NCBI RefSeq assembly: GCF_003390335.1 | Contig: NZ_QUOU01000001.1 | Coordinates: 3,906,001-3,970,000, forward strand | DNA: 64,000 bases | From: Thalassotalea euphylliae | Lineage (GTDB): Bacteria; Pseudomonadota; Gammaproteobacteria; Enterobacterales; Alteromonadaceae | Direction: 5' to 3' | Part shown: positions 33,069 through 41,715 of the stretch, piece after piece | How positions within the stretch are numbered: position 1 is the stretch's first letter | How the letters are laid out: each line of letters opens with the position of its first letter | Notes under the pieces: generated by a model | The model's input: only the letters and a program-made list of their open reading frames with translations | What the model was told of the DNA's origin: nothing | Databases searched by the model: none | Position numbers and translations under genes: made by a program

Positions 33069-34814
33069 ATGAATATTAAGTCTTTGCTTTCAGAAAAAGT
33101 CCTCTCGGCTATGGTCGCTGCTGGTTTACCGGCCGATACCAACCCAGCCGTTAGTCAATCAACCAAACCTCAGTTTGGTGATTACCAAGCCAATGGTGTG
33201 ATGGGCGCAGCGAAAAAGCTTAAAACCAACCCACGTGAATTAGCAACGAAAGTGGTTGAACATTTAACGCCAGCACTGGCGGATATTGCCGACAATATCG
33301 AACTTGCGGGCCCAGGCTTTATTAATATTCATTTAAACAATACTTGGTTAGCTAGCCAGTTAGCGGCAAGTGCTGCTGATGCTAATTTAGGTGTTAGTCA
33401 ACGCGAAGAGCCACAAACTGTTGTGGTTGACTACTCAGCGCCAAACCTAGCGAAAGAAATGCACGTTGGTCACTTGCGCTCAACCATTATTGGTGACGCT
33501 GTGGTACGCGCCCTAGAGTTCCGTGGTGACAAAGTGATTCGTCAAAACCATATGGGTGACTGGGGAACTCAGTTCGGAATGTTACTGGCGCACCTGAGCG
33601 ATAAGCTAGCCGCCGATGAAGTCGCTGAAACTGCCCTATCTGACTTAGAAGCTTTCTACCGCGAAGCTAAAGTGCGCTTTGACGACGAAGCAGGCTTTGC
33701 CGATCGCGCCCGCGAATACGTAGTAAAACTGCAAGGTGGTGACGCGGAATGCGACAAGCTATGGCAACAGTTTATTGATATTTCTATCGCCCACAGTGAA
33801 GAAATTTACGAAAAACTCAACGTGACCTTAAAACGCAGCGACATCATGGGTGAAAGCGCCTACAACCCAGACTTACCAAAAGTTATCGATGAATTAATGG
33901 CACAAGAAATTGCCGTTGAAGACCAAGGCGCAAAAGTCGTCTTTATCGACGAAATGGCGAACAAAGACGGTGAGCCTTCGGTATTTATCGTACAAAAATC
34001 TGGCGGTGGCTACTTATATGCCACTACCGACTTATCAGCCTGTCGCTACCGTAGCGGTGAGCTAAACGCAGATCGCATCATTATCTTTACCGATGCGCGC
34101 CAAGCCTTGCACTTTAAACAAGTGGAAATTGTTGCCCGCAAAGCCGGTTTCTTGCCTGAGCAAGTGGCTTACGATCACTGCCCATTCGGCATGATGATGG
34201 GTGACGATGGCAAACCATTTAAAACCCGTACTGGCGGTACGATTAAGCTAGCAGAACTTCTGGATGAAGCCGTTAGCCGTGCCACAGACTTGATCAAAGA
34301 GAAAAACCCAGAGATCAGCCCAGAGCAACTTGAAGAAGTGGCGCGTAAAGTCGGTATTGGCGCAGTAAAATTCGCTGATTTATCGAAAAACCGTACTAGC
34401 GATTACATCTTTAACTGGAAAACCATGCTGAGCTTTGAAGGGGCGACAGCGCCATACTTGCAATACGCTTACTCGCGTATCCAAAGTATTTTCCGCAAAG
34501 CGGGTGTTGATGCAGCAAGCTTAACAGAGCCAGCAACAATTGAAGCGCCACAAGAAAAAGCGCTGGCGTTGAAATTATTACAATTAGAAGAAGTATTAGA
34601 CTCAGTCATTGCTGACTGTACGCCTAATTTATTGTGTAACTACCTTTACGAGTTAGCCAGCTTATACATGACCTTCTACGAAGCTTGCCCAATCCTAAAA
34701 GACGGCATTAGCGAAGCCACCAAAACCTCGCGCTTAGCGCTTTGCGCAAGTGTTGCGAATACGCTGGCGAAAGGTCTAGACATTTTGGGTATCGATGTTA
34801 TGGAGCGCATGTAA
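33069..34814 (+). CDS. argS: arginyl-tRNA synthetase
   Basis: A 581-aa class I synthetase charging tRNA-Arg. The N-terminal Add-1 domain occupies about residues 1-110; the HIGH-like signature appears as EMHVGHLRST after DYSAPNLAKE; the FKTRTGG segment replaces the KMSKS loop, as usual in ArgRS; and the C-terminal anticodon-binding helices contain FEGATAPYLQYAYSRI and the ending LDILGIDVMERM. E. coli ArgS has 577 aa. The ATG sits 9 bases after a GAGAT site. It is followed by a Rho-independent terminator, so it is probably monocistronic. Confidence 0.98.
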   Translation: MNIKSLLSEKVLSAMVAAGLPADTNPAVSQSTKPQFGDYQANGVMGAAKKLKTNPRELATKVVEHLTPALADIADNIELAGPGFINIHLNNTWLASQLAASAADANLGVSQREEPQTVVVDYSAPNLAKEMHVGHLRSTIIGDAVVRALEFRGDKVIRQNHMGDWGTQFGMLLAHLSDKLAADEVAETALSDLEAFYREAKVRFDDEAGFADRAREYVVKLQGGDAECDKLWQQFIDISIAHSEEIYEKLNVTLKRSDIMGESAYNPDLPKVIDELMAQEIAVEDQGAKVVFIDEMANKDGEPSVFIVQKSGGGYLYATTDLSACRYRSGELNADRIIIFTDARQALHFKQVEIVARKAGFLPEQVAYDHCPFGMMMGDDGKPFKTRTGGTIKLAELLDEAVSRATDLIKEKNPEISPEQLEEVARKVGIGAVKFADLSKNRTSDYIFNWKTMLSFEGATAPYLQYAYSRIQSIFRKAGVDAASLTEPATIEAPQEKALALKLLQLEEVLDSVIADCTPNLLCNYLYELASLYMTFYEACPILKDGISEATKTSRLALCASVANTLAKGLDILGIDVMERM

Positions 34815-34853
34815 GCTCGATAGTGTGAAACCTAAACACCTAATTCAATCCCC

Positions 34854-34888
34854 AAAAGGTTAGCTATCATGCTAACCTTTTGTTTATC
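34854..34888 (+). terminator. argS terminator
   Basis: Perfect 11-bp stem aaaaggttagc (34854-34864) / gctaacctttt (34871-34881), 6-base loop, then GTTTATCT. Confidence 0.9.
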
Positions 34889-34914
34889 TAGCCTTCATTA
34901 ATTCTGATCAGCTC

Positions 34915-35736
34915 TTGTCTACTTTTACCGATAGCCAGTTTACTGACAGCCATTGCCATTTAGATTTTACCGAGCTAGCCGAGCAGCTTGATAACGTGTT
35001 AGCGACCTGCCAGCAGCGCAATATCAAGCGGATTATTGTTCCCAGCATTGGCCCGCAAAACTGGCAAAGCGTATTGTCGTTAACAACTAATACGACTGAT
35101 GATGTAGCCGTTTATCCATGCCTTGGTATTCACCCTTGGTTTTTAGACGATTTACCAGCAGATGCAATATCACAGCTCGACCTTCTAGTGAATCAACACA
35201 AGCAATCATTAATTGCATTGGGGGAGATGGGCGTCGACGGCACGATTGCGAAAAACGCCGATGCCCCGGAAAAAAACCTAGCCCAGCAAATCGATATTTT
35301 TGAGCAACAATTATTGCTTGCTGATAAACACCAGCTGCCAGTGATTGTCCACCATCGGCGCTCTCACCAAGAGGTCGTGCGTAGCTTAAAAAAAGCCAAG
35401 CTGACCAAAGGCGGCATAGTTCACGCGTTCTCTGGTAGCTACCAGCAAGCAAAGCAGTATCTGGATCTGGGCTTTTTATTGGGTATTGGCGGCACCATTA
35501 CCTACCCAAGAGCGGCGAAAACCATCAACACAGTAAAAAAACTCCCCATCGAAGCCATGGTACTAGAAACCGATGCGCCGTCGATGCCGTTAGCGGGCTT
35601 TCAAGGGCAAGCTAATCACCCGAAACATGTCACCGACGTGTTTGATACCCTCGCCAGTTTGCGAAGTGAAGAGAGGAACGCACTTGCTGAGCAACTAGAA
35701 AAGAATATTGATCAATTATTTGGCTTTAATCGGTAA
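34915..35736 (+). CDS. TatD family metal-dependent hydrolase
   Basis: A 273-aa TatD-type DNase/hydrolase (yjjV-like). Metal ligands are visible: TDSHCHLDF at residues 10-18, the glutamate in ALGEMGVDG near residue 103, histidines in VIVHHRRSHQEV and GGIVHAFSG, and the aspartate of LETDAPSMPL near residue 222. No ATG fits; the TTG at 34915 is the likely start because the metal-binding DSHCHLD motif normally begins within about 10 residues of the N-terminus. Its 3' end overlaps the convergent ytjB-like gene by 25 bases. Substrate undetermined (3'-5' DNase activity is known in the family). Confidence 0.85.
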   Translation: MSTFTDSQFTDSHCHLDFTELAEQLDNVLATCQQRNIKRIIVPSIGPQNWQSVLSLTTNTTDDVAVYPCLGIHPWFLDDLPADAISQLDLLVNQHKQSLIALGEMGVDGTIAKNADAPEKNLAQQIDIFEQQLLLADKHQLPVIVHHRRSHQEVVRSLKKAKLTKGGIVHAFSGSYQQAKQYLDLGFLLGIGGTITYPRAAKTINTVKKLPIEAMVLETDAPSMPLAGFQGQANHPKHVTDVFDTLASLRSEERNALAEQLEKNIDQLFGFNR

Positions 35737-36362
35737 CTTTTGTGGTTAGCTTGGTTAACACTGCTAACGCGGCTAGAGCGACTAAAGCGACTAAGTCCAC
35801 GCGCTAACAAAAAGCCAACCAAGCCCGCGATTAATAACATATAGCGGGTAAATACTTGGTTTTCTTCATTGGCTTGCAACAAGTTTTGCTGCCATGTTTG
35901 CTTTCTGATCGTTAAGCGTAAATAGCCATAGAGCTTTTCATCTCTTAGCTCAACCACTAAGGGGCTTACAGTGGGCGTTAAAGGCGGGAGTTCACTGCTA
36001 AGCCCGTAAAGCTCATTAATACTCTGCTTGCTACCGCCAAAACCAATGGTTTGCCCGGTTTGATCATACAAAGTTGCGCCTAACACAAACTCAGGCGTTG
36101 CTAGCTTGGTTAAATACTCATTAATTGCTGACTTCTTGTCTTGCTTTATCAGCACCAACATTGCCTGCCCCGCTTGCTCGATATAATCGTCAGCAAAAAC
36201 CTGCTGCTGCGCCGTGATGCGTTTGGCCTGATCATCAAAGCGCACGATCAGCATATTCAGCAACACCACAATCAACACTATCGCTATCGCTAATTGCAGA
36301 ATTTTGTTATAAATCGACGATATTTTGGGGTATAAAGGCAATTCTGTTTGCATCGTAGCCAT
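35712..36362 (-). CDS. ytjB: YtjB/AhpA family membrane protein
   Basis: A membrane protein of 216 aa with one N-terminal helix (about residues 18-40, LQLAIAIVLIVVLLNMLIV) and a second near the C-terminus (RYMLLIAGLVGFLLARGL), enclosing a periplasmic domain of about 140 residues. This matches YtjB (also called Smp/AhpA), whose gene is divergent from serB in E. coli exactly as here (73-base gap). Function is poorly defined. The ATG at 36362 is chosen over the upstream TTG; another ATG at 36353 is possible. Convergent 25-base overlap with the tatD-like gene. Confidence 0.75.
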   Translation of the reverse strand: MATMQTELPLYPKISSIYNKILQLAIAIVLIVVLLNMLIVRFDDQAKRITAQQQVFADDYIEQAGQAMLVLIKQDKKSAINEYLTKLATPEFVLGATLYDQTGQTIGFGGSKQSINELYGLSSELPPLTPTVSPLVVELRDEKLYGYLRLTIRKQTWQQNLLQANEENQVFTRYMLLIAGLVGFLLARGLSRFSRSSRVSSVNQANHKSYRLKPNN

Positions 36363-36434
36363 TAACCAAGTGAACAATATTTATACCATATAGTATGCGC
36401 GCGCTTGTTTAAATACTGAATTTAGGACTCTTTC

Positions 36435-37457
36435 GTGAAAACTAACCATTTCCAAACTGACATTACTTGTGGTGAGCACTCGCTTGCGCAATCCTTCCAA
36501 GCAGCCTCTATTTCCGCCGAGATATTAACCGCGCCATTAACCGTGTCAGCGTCTGCCAAAGGGTTTACGTTTAGCGACTATCAAGCCTTTGCCAGCGAGC
36601 TTGAACTGGTTGTCTTTACTTCGCTTACGACTGCGCTGTTACACCGCATTGTGACTGAATGCCAAATAACAACAATGGCACTTACCGCTATCAACCAGCG
36701 CAATCAAGTGGAAAGTGCGCGCTTTAGCGTGCAATGCGCCGATGTCAATACAGCGCGAGCGCAATTAGTGTCGTTAACCACAGCGCACGGATTTGAAGCA
36801 GCGATTGTAGCTAACGCTCCCAGCTTATTAACGCCAGGCTTACTAGTGATGGACATGGACTCAACGACCATCGAAATTGAATGTATTGATGAAATTGCCA
36901 AGCTCGCTGGTGTCGGTGGGAAAGTGGCTGAGGTAACAGAGCTGGCGATGCAAGGCAAACTCGACTTTTCACAAAGCTTACATCAACGCGTTGCCACATT
37001 AGCCGACGCACCTGAATCAATTCTCGCCAGTGTTGCTGAAAACCTGCCGCTAATGCCGGGGTTAACAACCTTAGTGGCGCAGCTAAAAGCCCATCACTGG
37101 CAAGTCGCTATCGCTTCGGGTGGCTTTACCTATTTTGCTGATTATTTAAAAAACACGCTTGGTTTGGATGCAGCTTATGCCAATACGCTTGAGATTGTAG
37201 ATGGCAAGTTAACGGGGAAAGTGCTCGGTGAAGTTGTCGATGCGCAGAAAAAAGCAGACGTGCTGGTTGAACTGGCTACACAACAAAATATTGCCCCAGC
37301 GCAAACGGTCGCCATGGGTGATGGTGCCAACGATTTGGTGATGATGGCCGCTGCACAGCTGGGCATTGCCTACAAAGCAAAGCCACTGGTGCTTGCCAAA
37401 GCCGACTCCAGTATTAGCCACTCAGGGCTAGATTGCATGCTGCACTGGCTTAAATAA
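36435..37457 (+). CDS. serB: phosphoserine phosphatase
   Basis: SerB performs the last step of serine biosynthesis. The 340-aa HAD enzyme has an N-terminal ACT-like regulatory region (residues 1-130), then motif I LLVMDMDSTTIEIECIDEIA (DxDST nucleophile near residue 140), motif II VAIASGGFTYF, and motif III/IV with AMGDGANDLVMMAAA. E. coli SerB is 322 aa. Divergent from ytjB and followed by a terminator; radA comes next on the same strand after a convergent PilZ gene. Confidence 0.97.
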   Translation: MKTNHFQTDITCGEHSLAQSFQAASISAEILTAPLTVSASAKGFTFSDYQAFASELELVVFTSLTTALLHRIVTECQITTMALTAINQRNQVESARFSVQCADVNTARAQLVSLTTAHGFEAAIVANAPSLLTPGLLVMDMDSTTIEIECIDEIAKLAGVGGKVAEVTELAMQGKLDFSQSLHQRVATLADAPESILASVAENLPLMPGLTTLVAQLKAHHWQVAIASGGFTYFADYLKNTLGLDAAYANTLEIVDGKLTGKVLGEVVDAQKKADVLVELATQQNIAPAQTVAMGDGANDLVMMAAAQLGIAYKAKPLVLAKADSSISHSGLDCMLHWLK

Positions 37458-37492
37458 GCGCTCACGCTTCTTGCGCTTTCTAGGCATTAAAA

Positions 37493-37531
37493 AAGCTATT
37501 GCAACACCCTGCTTGCAATAGCTTATTTATT
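37493..37531 (+). terminator. serB / PilZ-gene terminator, probably bidirectional
   Basis: Perfect 12-bp stem aagctattgcaa (37493-37504) / ttgcaatagctt (37513-37524), then ATTTATTTTAATTT; an A run precedes the stem, giving a T tract on the minus strand for the convergent PilZ gene. Confidence 0.88.
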
Positions 37532-37591
37532 TTAATTTATCAATACTTTAGCGATTTGACGTTTTAGTGATTTCACACTGACGACTACTAG

Positions 37592-40039
37592 CTAACCTAA
37601 TAACTTGTGTCGATATATCACTTCCTGTGTAATATCAACGCATTGCATCACACCTGCAACACTCCATATTTCTTGCTCAATTTGCTTGCCACGGTGAATC
37701 GCATAAGAGCTGATATAACTTAGCTCTGGGTTTAAATGCTCCATATCTGGCTCTGCCGTCCGTGATAGCTTGATTCTCACGCAATAAAACTCACCACTTT
37801 TCTGTGCGTTAGCAATAAATAACTTTTTCAACTTAGGGCTGTCCAGTTCACTCGCCAGTTTAGCGGTGACGGCTTTGTCGACAAACTCCACATCATGCTT
37901 GATCGCAATAAAGAGTGTTTCACTGGCAGGCGCGTCACTGGCCTGCAGCTTTTTCAAGGTGACATTAATTAAGTTGGCCGCTTCTGGGTGATGTAAGAGC
38001 GGATACAAGTTATGGTGCCTAGGTCGATCGCTAAGGTGCTTCAAGCGATTGAGAAATGGCGTTTGTTCACTGCTTGCCGCTAGCGTTTCGACTTTGTAAC
38101 GACTACCACTGGTTTGCACATACAAGCTAGGCACACTGGTACTTTTCGCGTAAATAGCCCTGAGTGCTTTTGCCAGCCCAGGGATCATATCCGCGTATTC
38201 GTCTTTCTTGAGCTTTTCTCTATTTTTTTCAATCAGTACTTTAAAGAATGCTCGACCAATATGCTGATGTCGCTCAACATGAACGCGCAGGTTCAAAATG
38301 TTCTTCTTTTGGTTGATCCGCATCACTTCATAAGGCAGTGATGTAAGATTGAAACTCGAGGTAATTTTTTGCAAATTTGGGAAGCTGATATTAACGATCT
38401 CACCTTTAGTAAGCACCGCCGATTTATCCAGATGCACCTTTAAGCCTGAGACAGAAAAGTCTTGTGCTTCACCCGTCCAAGTAACCCCTTCAGCTTCCAC
38501 TTCAACTGGTGTTTTATAAACAAAGCGCGGCTCTTGTCGTTGGTTGCGATAGTTTACGCCAACTTCATCCATCAGCGGTGGACTCACCAAGCGCTTGTGC
38601 CCAAACGCCTTTAATTTACTGGTCGCAATGTTTTCAAAACTAAATTGTGCGTAATCTGCATGCACCTGCTTATTGGTTACATCCGTTGCGACAACAATGT
38701 AAGGCAAGCCTGATAATAGCCCCTGCACTTCCTCAGAAATGGGCATATCCAAATAAGCATCTTTTTTTGCCAAAGTATTGGCAAGCGTCAACGGCGCCGT
38801 AGCTTTGTGTTTGTCGACCGCAATAATCGATAACATAGTCACAGCAAAAGTTGGTTTGGATGCTGCAAAGCCTAAAAACGGCTTGATAAAGGCGTCGTCT
38901 TGAGCAAGCTGATTTTCATCTGCCGTGTAGAAGTATGAACGCCCTTGGCTTTGATGAACAAAGCTATACACCAAGAGTGAGTGACCGGATTTGTCTGCGC
39001 GTAACATGCGTTCAATGCGATCAGAATCAATCAGATTAAACAAGGTGCTTTGCTTGGCTTCATTTTGCCAATATTGATAAACCGCTTGGTTGTTGTTACA
39101 GGTTAGCGCAAAGCGCGGCACAAACTTTCCGTCTTTGGCTTCAACAAAAACCGGCAACTCATTAATTTTAGGTAACGCGAATTGCTCTAAACTGCGCGAT
39201 TTCAGCGCGGCGATGGTGTTGTCTAAATTAATCTTGTAACGGCGTTTATTTCCTTGAATAAAGCCTTTTAAAAACTGTTTAAAGCCATCTTTTTCTTTGT
39301 CTAAAATTCGCTGTGCGCCAATTAATTGGATTTTATCTTCCAGCGCGATGTTTTTCACTTGGTATTCGAACACCGACTGACTTCCAAACTGAAATTCCTG
39401 GCTTAACCCGGTAAATTCCAACTTAATGACATCACCAACGGCCACTTTTTGCATTTCATTAAAGCGAAACTTGACGCCAGAAATACTGATGTCTGAGCTG
39501 GTCGCTTCTGATCTTTGCTCGTTGGCGAGTGTCGCAATAACAGGAATAGCGAAGTTCATGCGCTCTTCTTGGCGATTATGAAAATCGCCAAGGGCAACAA
39601 ACTTCGCGGGGTAGTGCAGCTTTTCTTGTACTTTTAGTGAATCCGCTGAGTTGACAGCGGGTGTTAACTTACCCGCCTTTTCACGTTGGTAAATAACGCG
39701 AAAGTTATTGTCGGTGTTGTTGACCGCCTCATAAACACCAAAGGTATACGCGCCATAGGCGTTAACACTTTCCTGGTAAACCTTAATGGCTAAATCATCG
39801 AGGTAATGGGTGCGGTTATCATCGTCAAACGCCTTGCAGTCGCCATCAACATGGCCGCGTAAATCAATTAAGCGCGTACACGGCTGTGCCAAACGTTTGA
39901 TTTCCATTTTCAATAGGAAACGTTCTGTTTTGGCTAGACTTTTAGTGGCAGAGAGAAAGCTAGCCTCAAAATCAGCTTGCTTAACCTCGCCTCTAAAGCG
40001 CTCAATTATTTTTGCATGTTGAGAAAAATCTTTAGTCAT
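37592..40039 (-). CDS. large double-PilZ-domain protein
   Basis: An 815-aa cytoplasmic protein without membrane segments. Two PilZ domains keep both c-di-GMP-binding motifs: RQEER (156-160) with DISISG (183-188), and RQEPR (501-505) with DFSVSG (527-532). The 300 residues between them and the C-terminal 230 are not assigned. Such proteins occur next to serB/radA in several Alteromonadales (from memory), but their output is not established. Two intact sites suggest c-di-GMP-induced rearrangement, plausibly tied to surface attachment or motility. It converges on serB and is divergent from radA. Confidence 0.85.
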   Translation of the reverse strand: MTKDFSQHAKIIERFRGEVKQADFEASFLSATKSLAKTERFLLKMEIKRLAQPCTRLIDLRGHVDGDCKAFDDDNRTHYLDDLAIKVYQESVNAYGAYTFGVYEAVNNTDNNFRVIYQREKAGKLTPAVNSADSLKVQEKLHYPAKFVALGDFHNRQEERMNFAIPVIATLANEQRSEATSSDISISGVKFRFNEMQKVAVGDVIKLEFTGLSQEFQFGSQSVFEYQVKNIALEDKIQLIGAQRILDKEKDGFKQFLKGFIQGNKRRYKINLDNTIAALKSRSLEQFALPKINELPVFVEAKDGKFVPRFALTCNNNQAVYQYWQNEAKQSTLFNLIDSDRIERMLRADKSGHSLLVYSFVHQSQGRSYFYTADENQLAQDDAFIKPFLGFAASKPTFAVTMLSIIAVDKHKATAPLTLANTLAKKDAYLDMPISEEVQGLLSGLPYIVVATDVTNKQVHADYAQFSFENIATSKLKAFGHKRLVSPPLMDEVGVNYRNQRQEPRFVYKTPVEVEAEGVTWTGEAQDFSVSGLKVHLDKSAVLTKGEIVNISFPNLQKITSSFNLTSLPYEVMRINQKKNILNLRVHVERHQHIGRAFFKVLIEKNREKLKKDEYADMIPGLAKALRAIYAKSTSVPSLYVQTSGSRYKVETLAASSEQTPFLNRLKHLSDRPRHHNLYPLLHHPEAANLINVTLKKLQASDAPASETLFIAIKHDVEFVDKAVTAKLASELDSPKLKKLFIANAQKSGEFYCVRIKLSRTAEPDMEHLNPELSYISSYAIHRGKQIEQEIWSVAGVMQCVDITQEVIYRHKLLG

Positions 40040-40062
40040 CTAAGCTCTATTTTCTTTACAAT

Positions 40063-40162
40063 GGCGCTAACAGCGATTCGACAACACCAGCCAGATATCA
40101 TAGTACATAGCCGATAAACTACATAGCCGATAAAATCACTAGTTAGAACAACACTTAGCGCC
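40063..40162. repeat. inverted repeat and 16-bp tandem pair upstream of radA
   Basis: GGCGCTAA (40063-40070) and TTAGCGCC (40155-40162) are perfect inverted copies. Between them lie two 16-bp tandem units differing at one base (40105-40120 and 40121-40136, acatagccgataaa core) and a ttagaacaac motif like the apex of the hairpin repeats at 10 and 32.9 kb. The region also holds the promoters of radA and the PilZ gene. Confidence 0.55.
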
Positions 40163-40239
40163 AATTTTTAAACACAATGGAACTAAAATCAATATCTAAC
40201 AAAACGAGCTAGCAATATCTGTACCTGACAAGGAAAAAC

Positions 40240-41601
40240 ATGGCAAAAAACAAAACATCTTATGTCTGCACTGAATGTGGCGCCGACTTCTCTCGTTGGT
40301 TAGGCCAGTGCCCCGAGTGCAAAGCGTGGAACACTATTTCCGAATTTCGCCAACCGAAAGCGACAGGCCGCGGCGGCAATTTTTCTGGTTTTGCTGGCAC
40401 TGTCGCCGCACAAGTACAAACGCTAGACAGCATTGATTTAACAGATTTACCACGTTTTTCATCCGGTTTCCTTGAGTTTGATCGCGTTTTAGGTGGTGGC
40501 ATTGTACCGGGCAGCGCGATTTTGATCGGCGGTGAGCCGGGCGCGGGTAAAAGTACCCTACTGCTACAAACCATGTGTCACCTTGCCAGCCAAATGCCGA
40601 CACTCTACATCACGGGTGAGGAATCGCTACAACAAGTCGCCATGCGTGCCAAACGCCTAGGTTTAGCGACAGACAAACTCAAGTTGCTATCAGAAACCAG
40701 CGTTGAAAATATTTGCCATATTGCCGAACGCGAGCAACCGAAAATTATGGTCATAGATTCCATTCAAGTTATGCACATGGCAGATATTCAATCAGCGCCC
40801 GGCAGTGTTTCGCAAGTCAGAGAAAGCGCCGCCTTTCTGACGCGGTTTGCCAAGCAACATCACGTTGCCATGATTTTAGTGGGTCACGTCACCAAAGACG
40901 GCTCGCTGGCTGGCCCGAAAGTACTAGAGCACTGTATTGATTGCTCAATCATGCTTGAAGGCTCGACCGATTCTCGTTACCGCACCCTGCGCGGCCACAA
41001 AAACCGTTTTGGCGCAGTCAACGAACTGGGCGTATTTGGCATGACAGGCACAGGGCTAAAAGAAGTTAAAAACCCATCGGCCATTTTTCTTAATCGCGGC
41101 GAAGAGCAAACGCCCGGCAGTATTGTTATGGTGTTATGGGAAGGCACGCGCCCACTACTGGTTGAAATTCAGGCATTAGTGGATCACTCAGCACTGGGCA
41201 ACCCAAGACGCGTTGCAGTGGGTGCTGAACAAAACCGATTAGCCATGCTGTTGGCGATTTTGCATCGTCATGGTGGCTTGCAAATGAATGACCAAGACGT
41301 TTTCGTGAACGTGGTTGGCGGTGTCAAAGTCACTGAAACCAGTATCGATTTAGCCTTGCTATTAGCTTTGGTTTCGAGCTTTCGCGATCGCGCTTTGCCA
41401 CAAGATTTAGTGGTCTTTGGTGAAGTTGGCCTGTCGGGTGAAATTCGCCCAGTACCCAGTGGTCAAGAGCGCATAAACGAAGCGGCTAAACACGGTTTTA
41501 AACGCGCTATCGTGCCATATAACAATGTGCCAAAAACCAAAATTGAAGGAATGAAGGTGATTGGCGTCAAAAAGCTGAGCGAAGCATTAGAAGCGATTTA
41601 G
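40240..41601 (+). CDS. radA: DNA repair protein RadA
   Basis: RadA (Sms) is a DnaB-like branch-migration ATPase in recombination repair. The 453-aa sequence (E. coli 460) contains the N-terminal C4 zinc finger (CTECGADFSRWLGQCPEC), Walker A GGEPGAGKST near residue 94, Walker B region IMVIDSIQVM, the RadA-specific KNRFG motif near residue 255 and a Lon-like C-terminal domain (VNVVGGVKVTETSIDLAL). It follows AAGGAAAA at good spacing. Conserved neighbour of serB. Confidence 0.97.
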   Translation: MAKNKTSYVCTECGADFSRWLGQCPECKAWNTISEFRQPKATGRGGNFSGFAGTVAAQVQTLDSIDLTDLPRFSSGFLEFDRVLGGGIVPGSAILIGGEPGAGKSTLLLQTMCHLASQMPTLYITGEESLQQVAMRAKRLGLATDKLKLLSETSVENICHIAEREQPKIMVIDSIQVMHMADIQSAPGSVSQVRESAAFLTRFAKQHHVAMILVGHVTKDGSLAGPKVLEHCIDCSIMLEGSTDSRYRTLRGHKNRFGAVNELGVFGMTGTGLKEVKNPSAIFLNRGEEQTPGSIVMVLWEGTRPLLVEIQALVDHSALGNPRRVAVGAEQNRLAMLLAILHRHGGLQMNDQDVFVNVVGGVKVTETSIDLALLLALVSSFRDRALPQDLVVFGEVGLSGEIRPVPSGQERINEAAKHGFKRAIVPYNNVPKTKIEGMKVIGVKKLSEALEAI

Positions 41602-41715
41602 CCTTAGCTAGTGAATTTTGCTAGTATGCGACAACACAAAATCCTTGGTTAATGCAGCTATCGCTTCAACGCATTGGATTAACCATTTTTATTAATAATA
41701 AAATTCAGGTTTATT

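Noticed and set aside
34200..34245. Missing KMSKS motif in ArgRS as a defect
   Set aside because: Most arginyl-tRNA synthetases lack canonical KMSKS; the FKTRTGG segment is normal.
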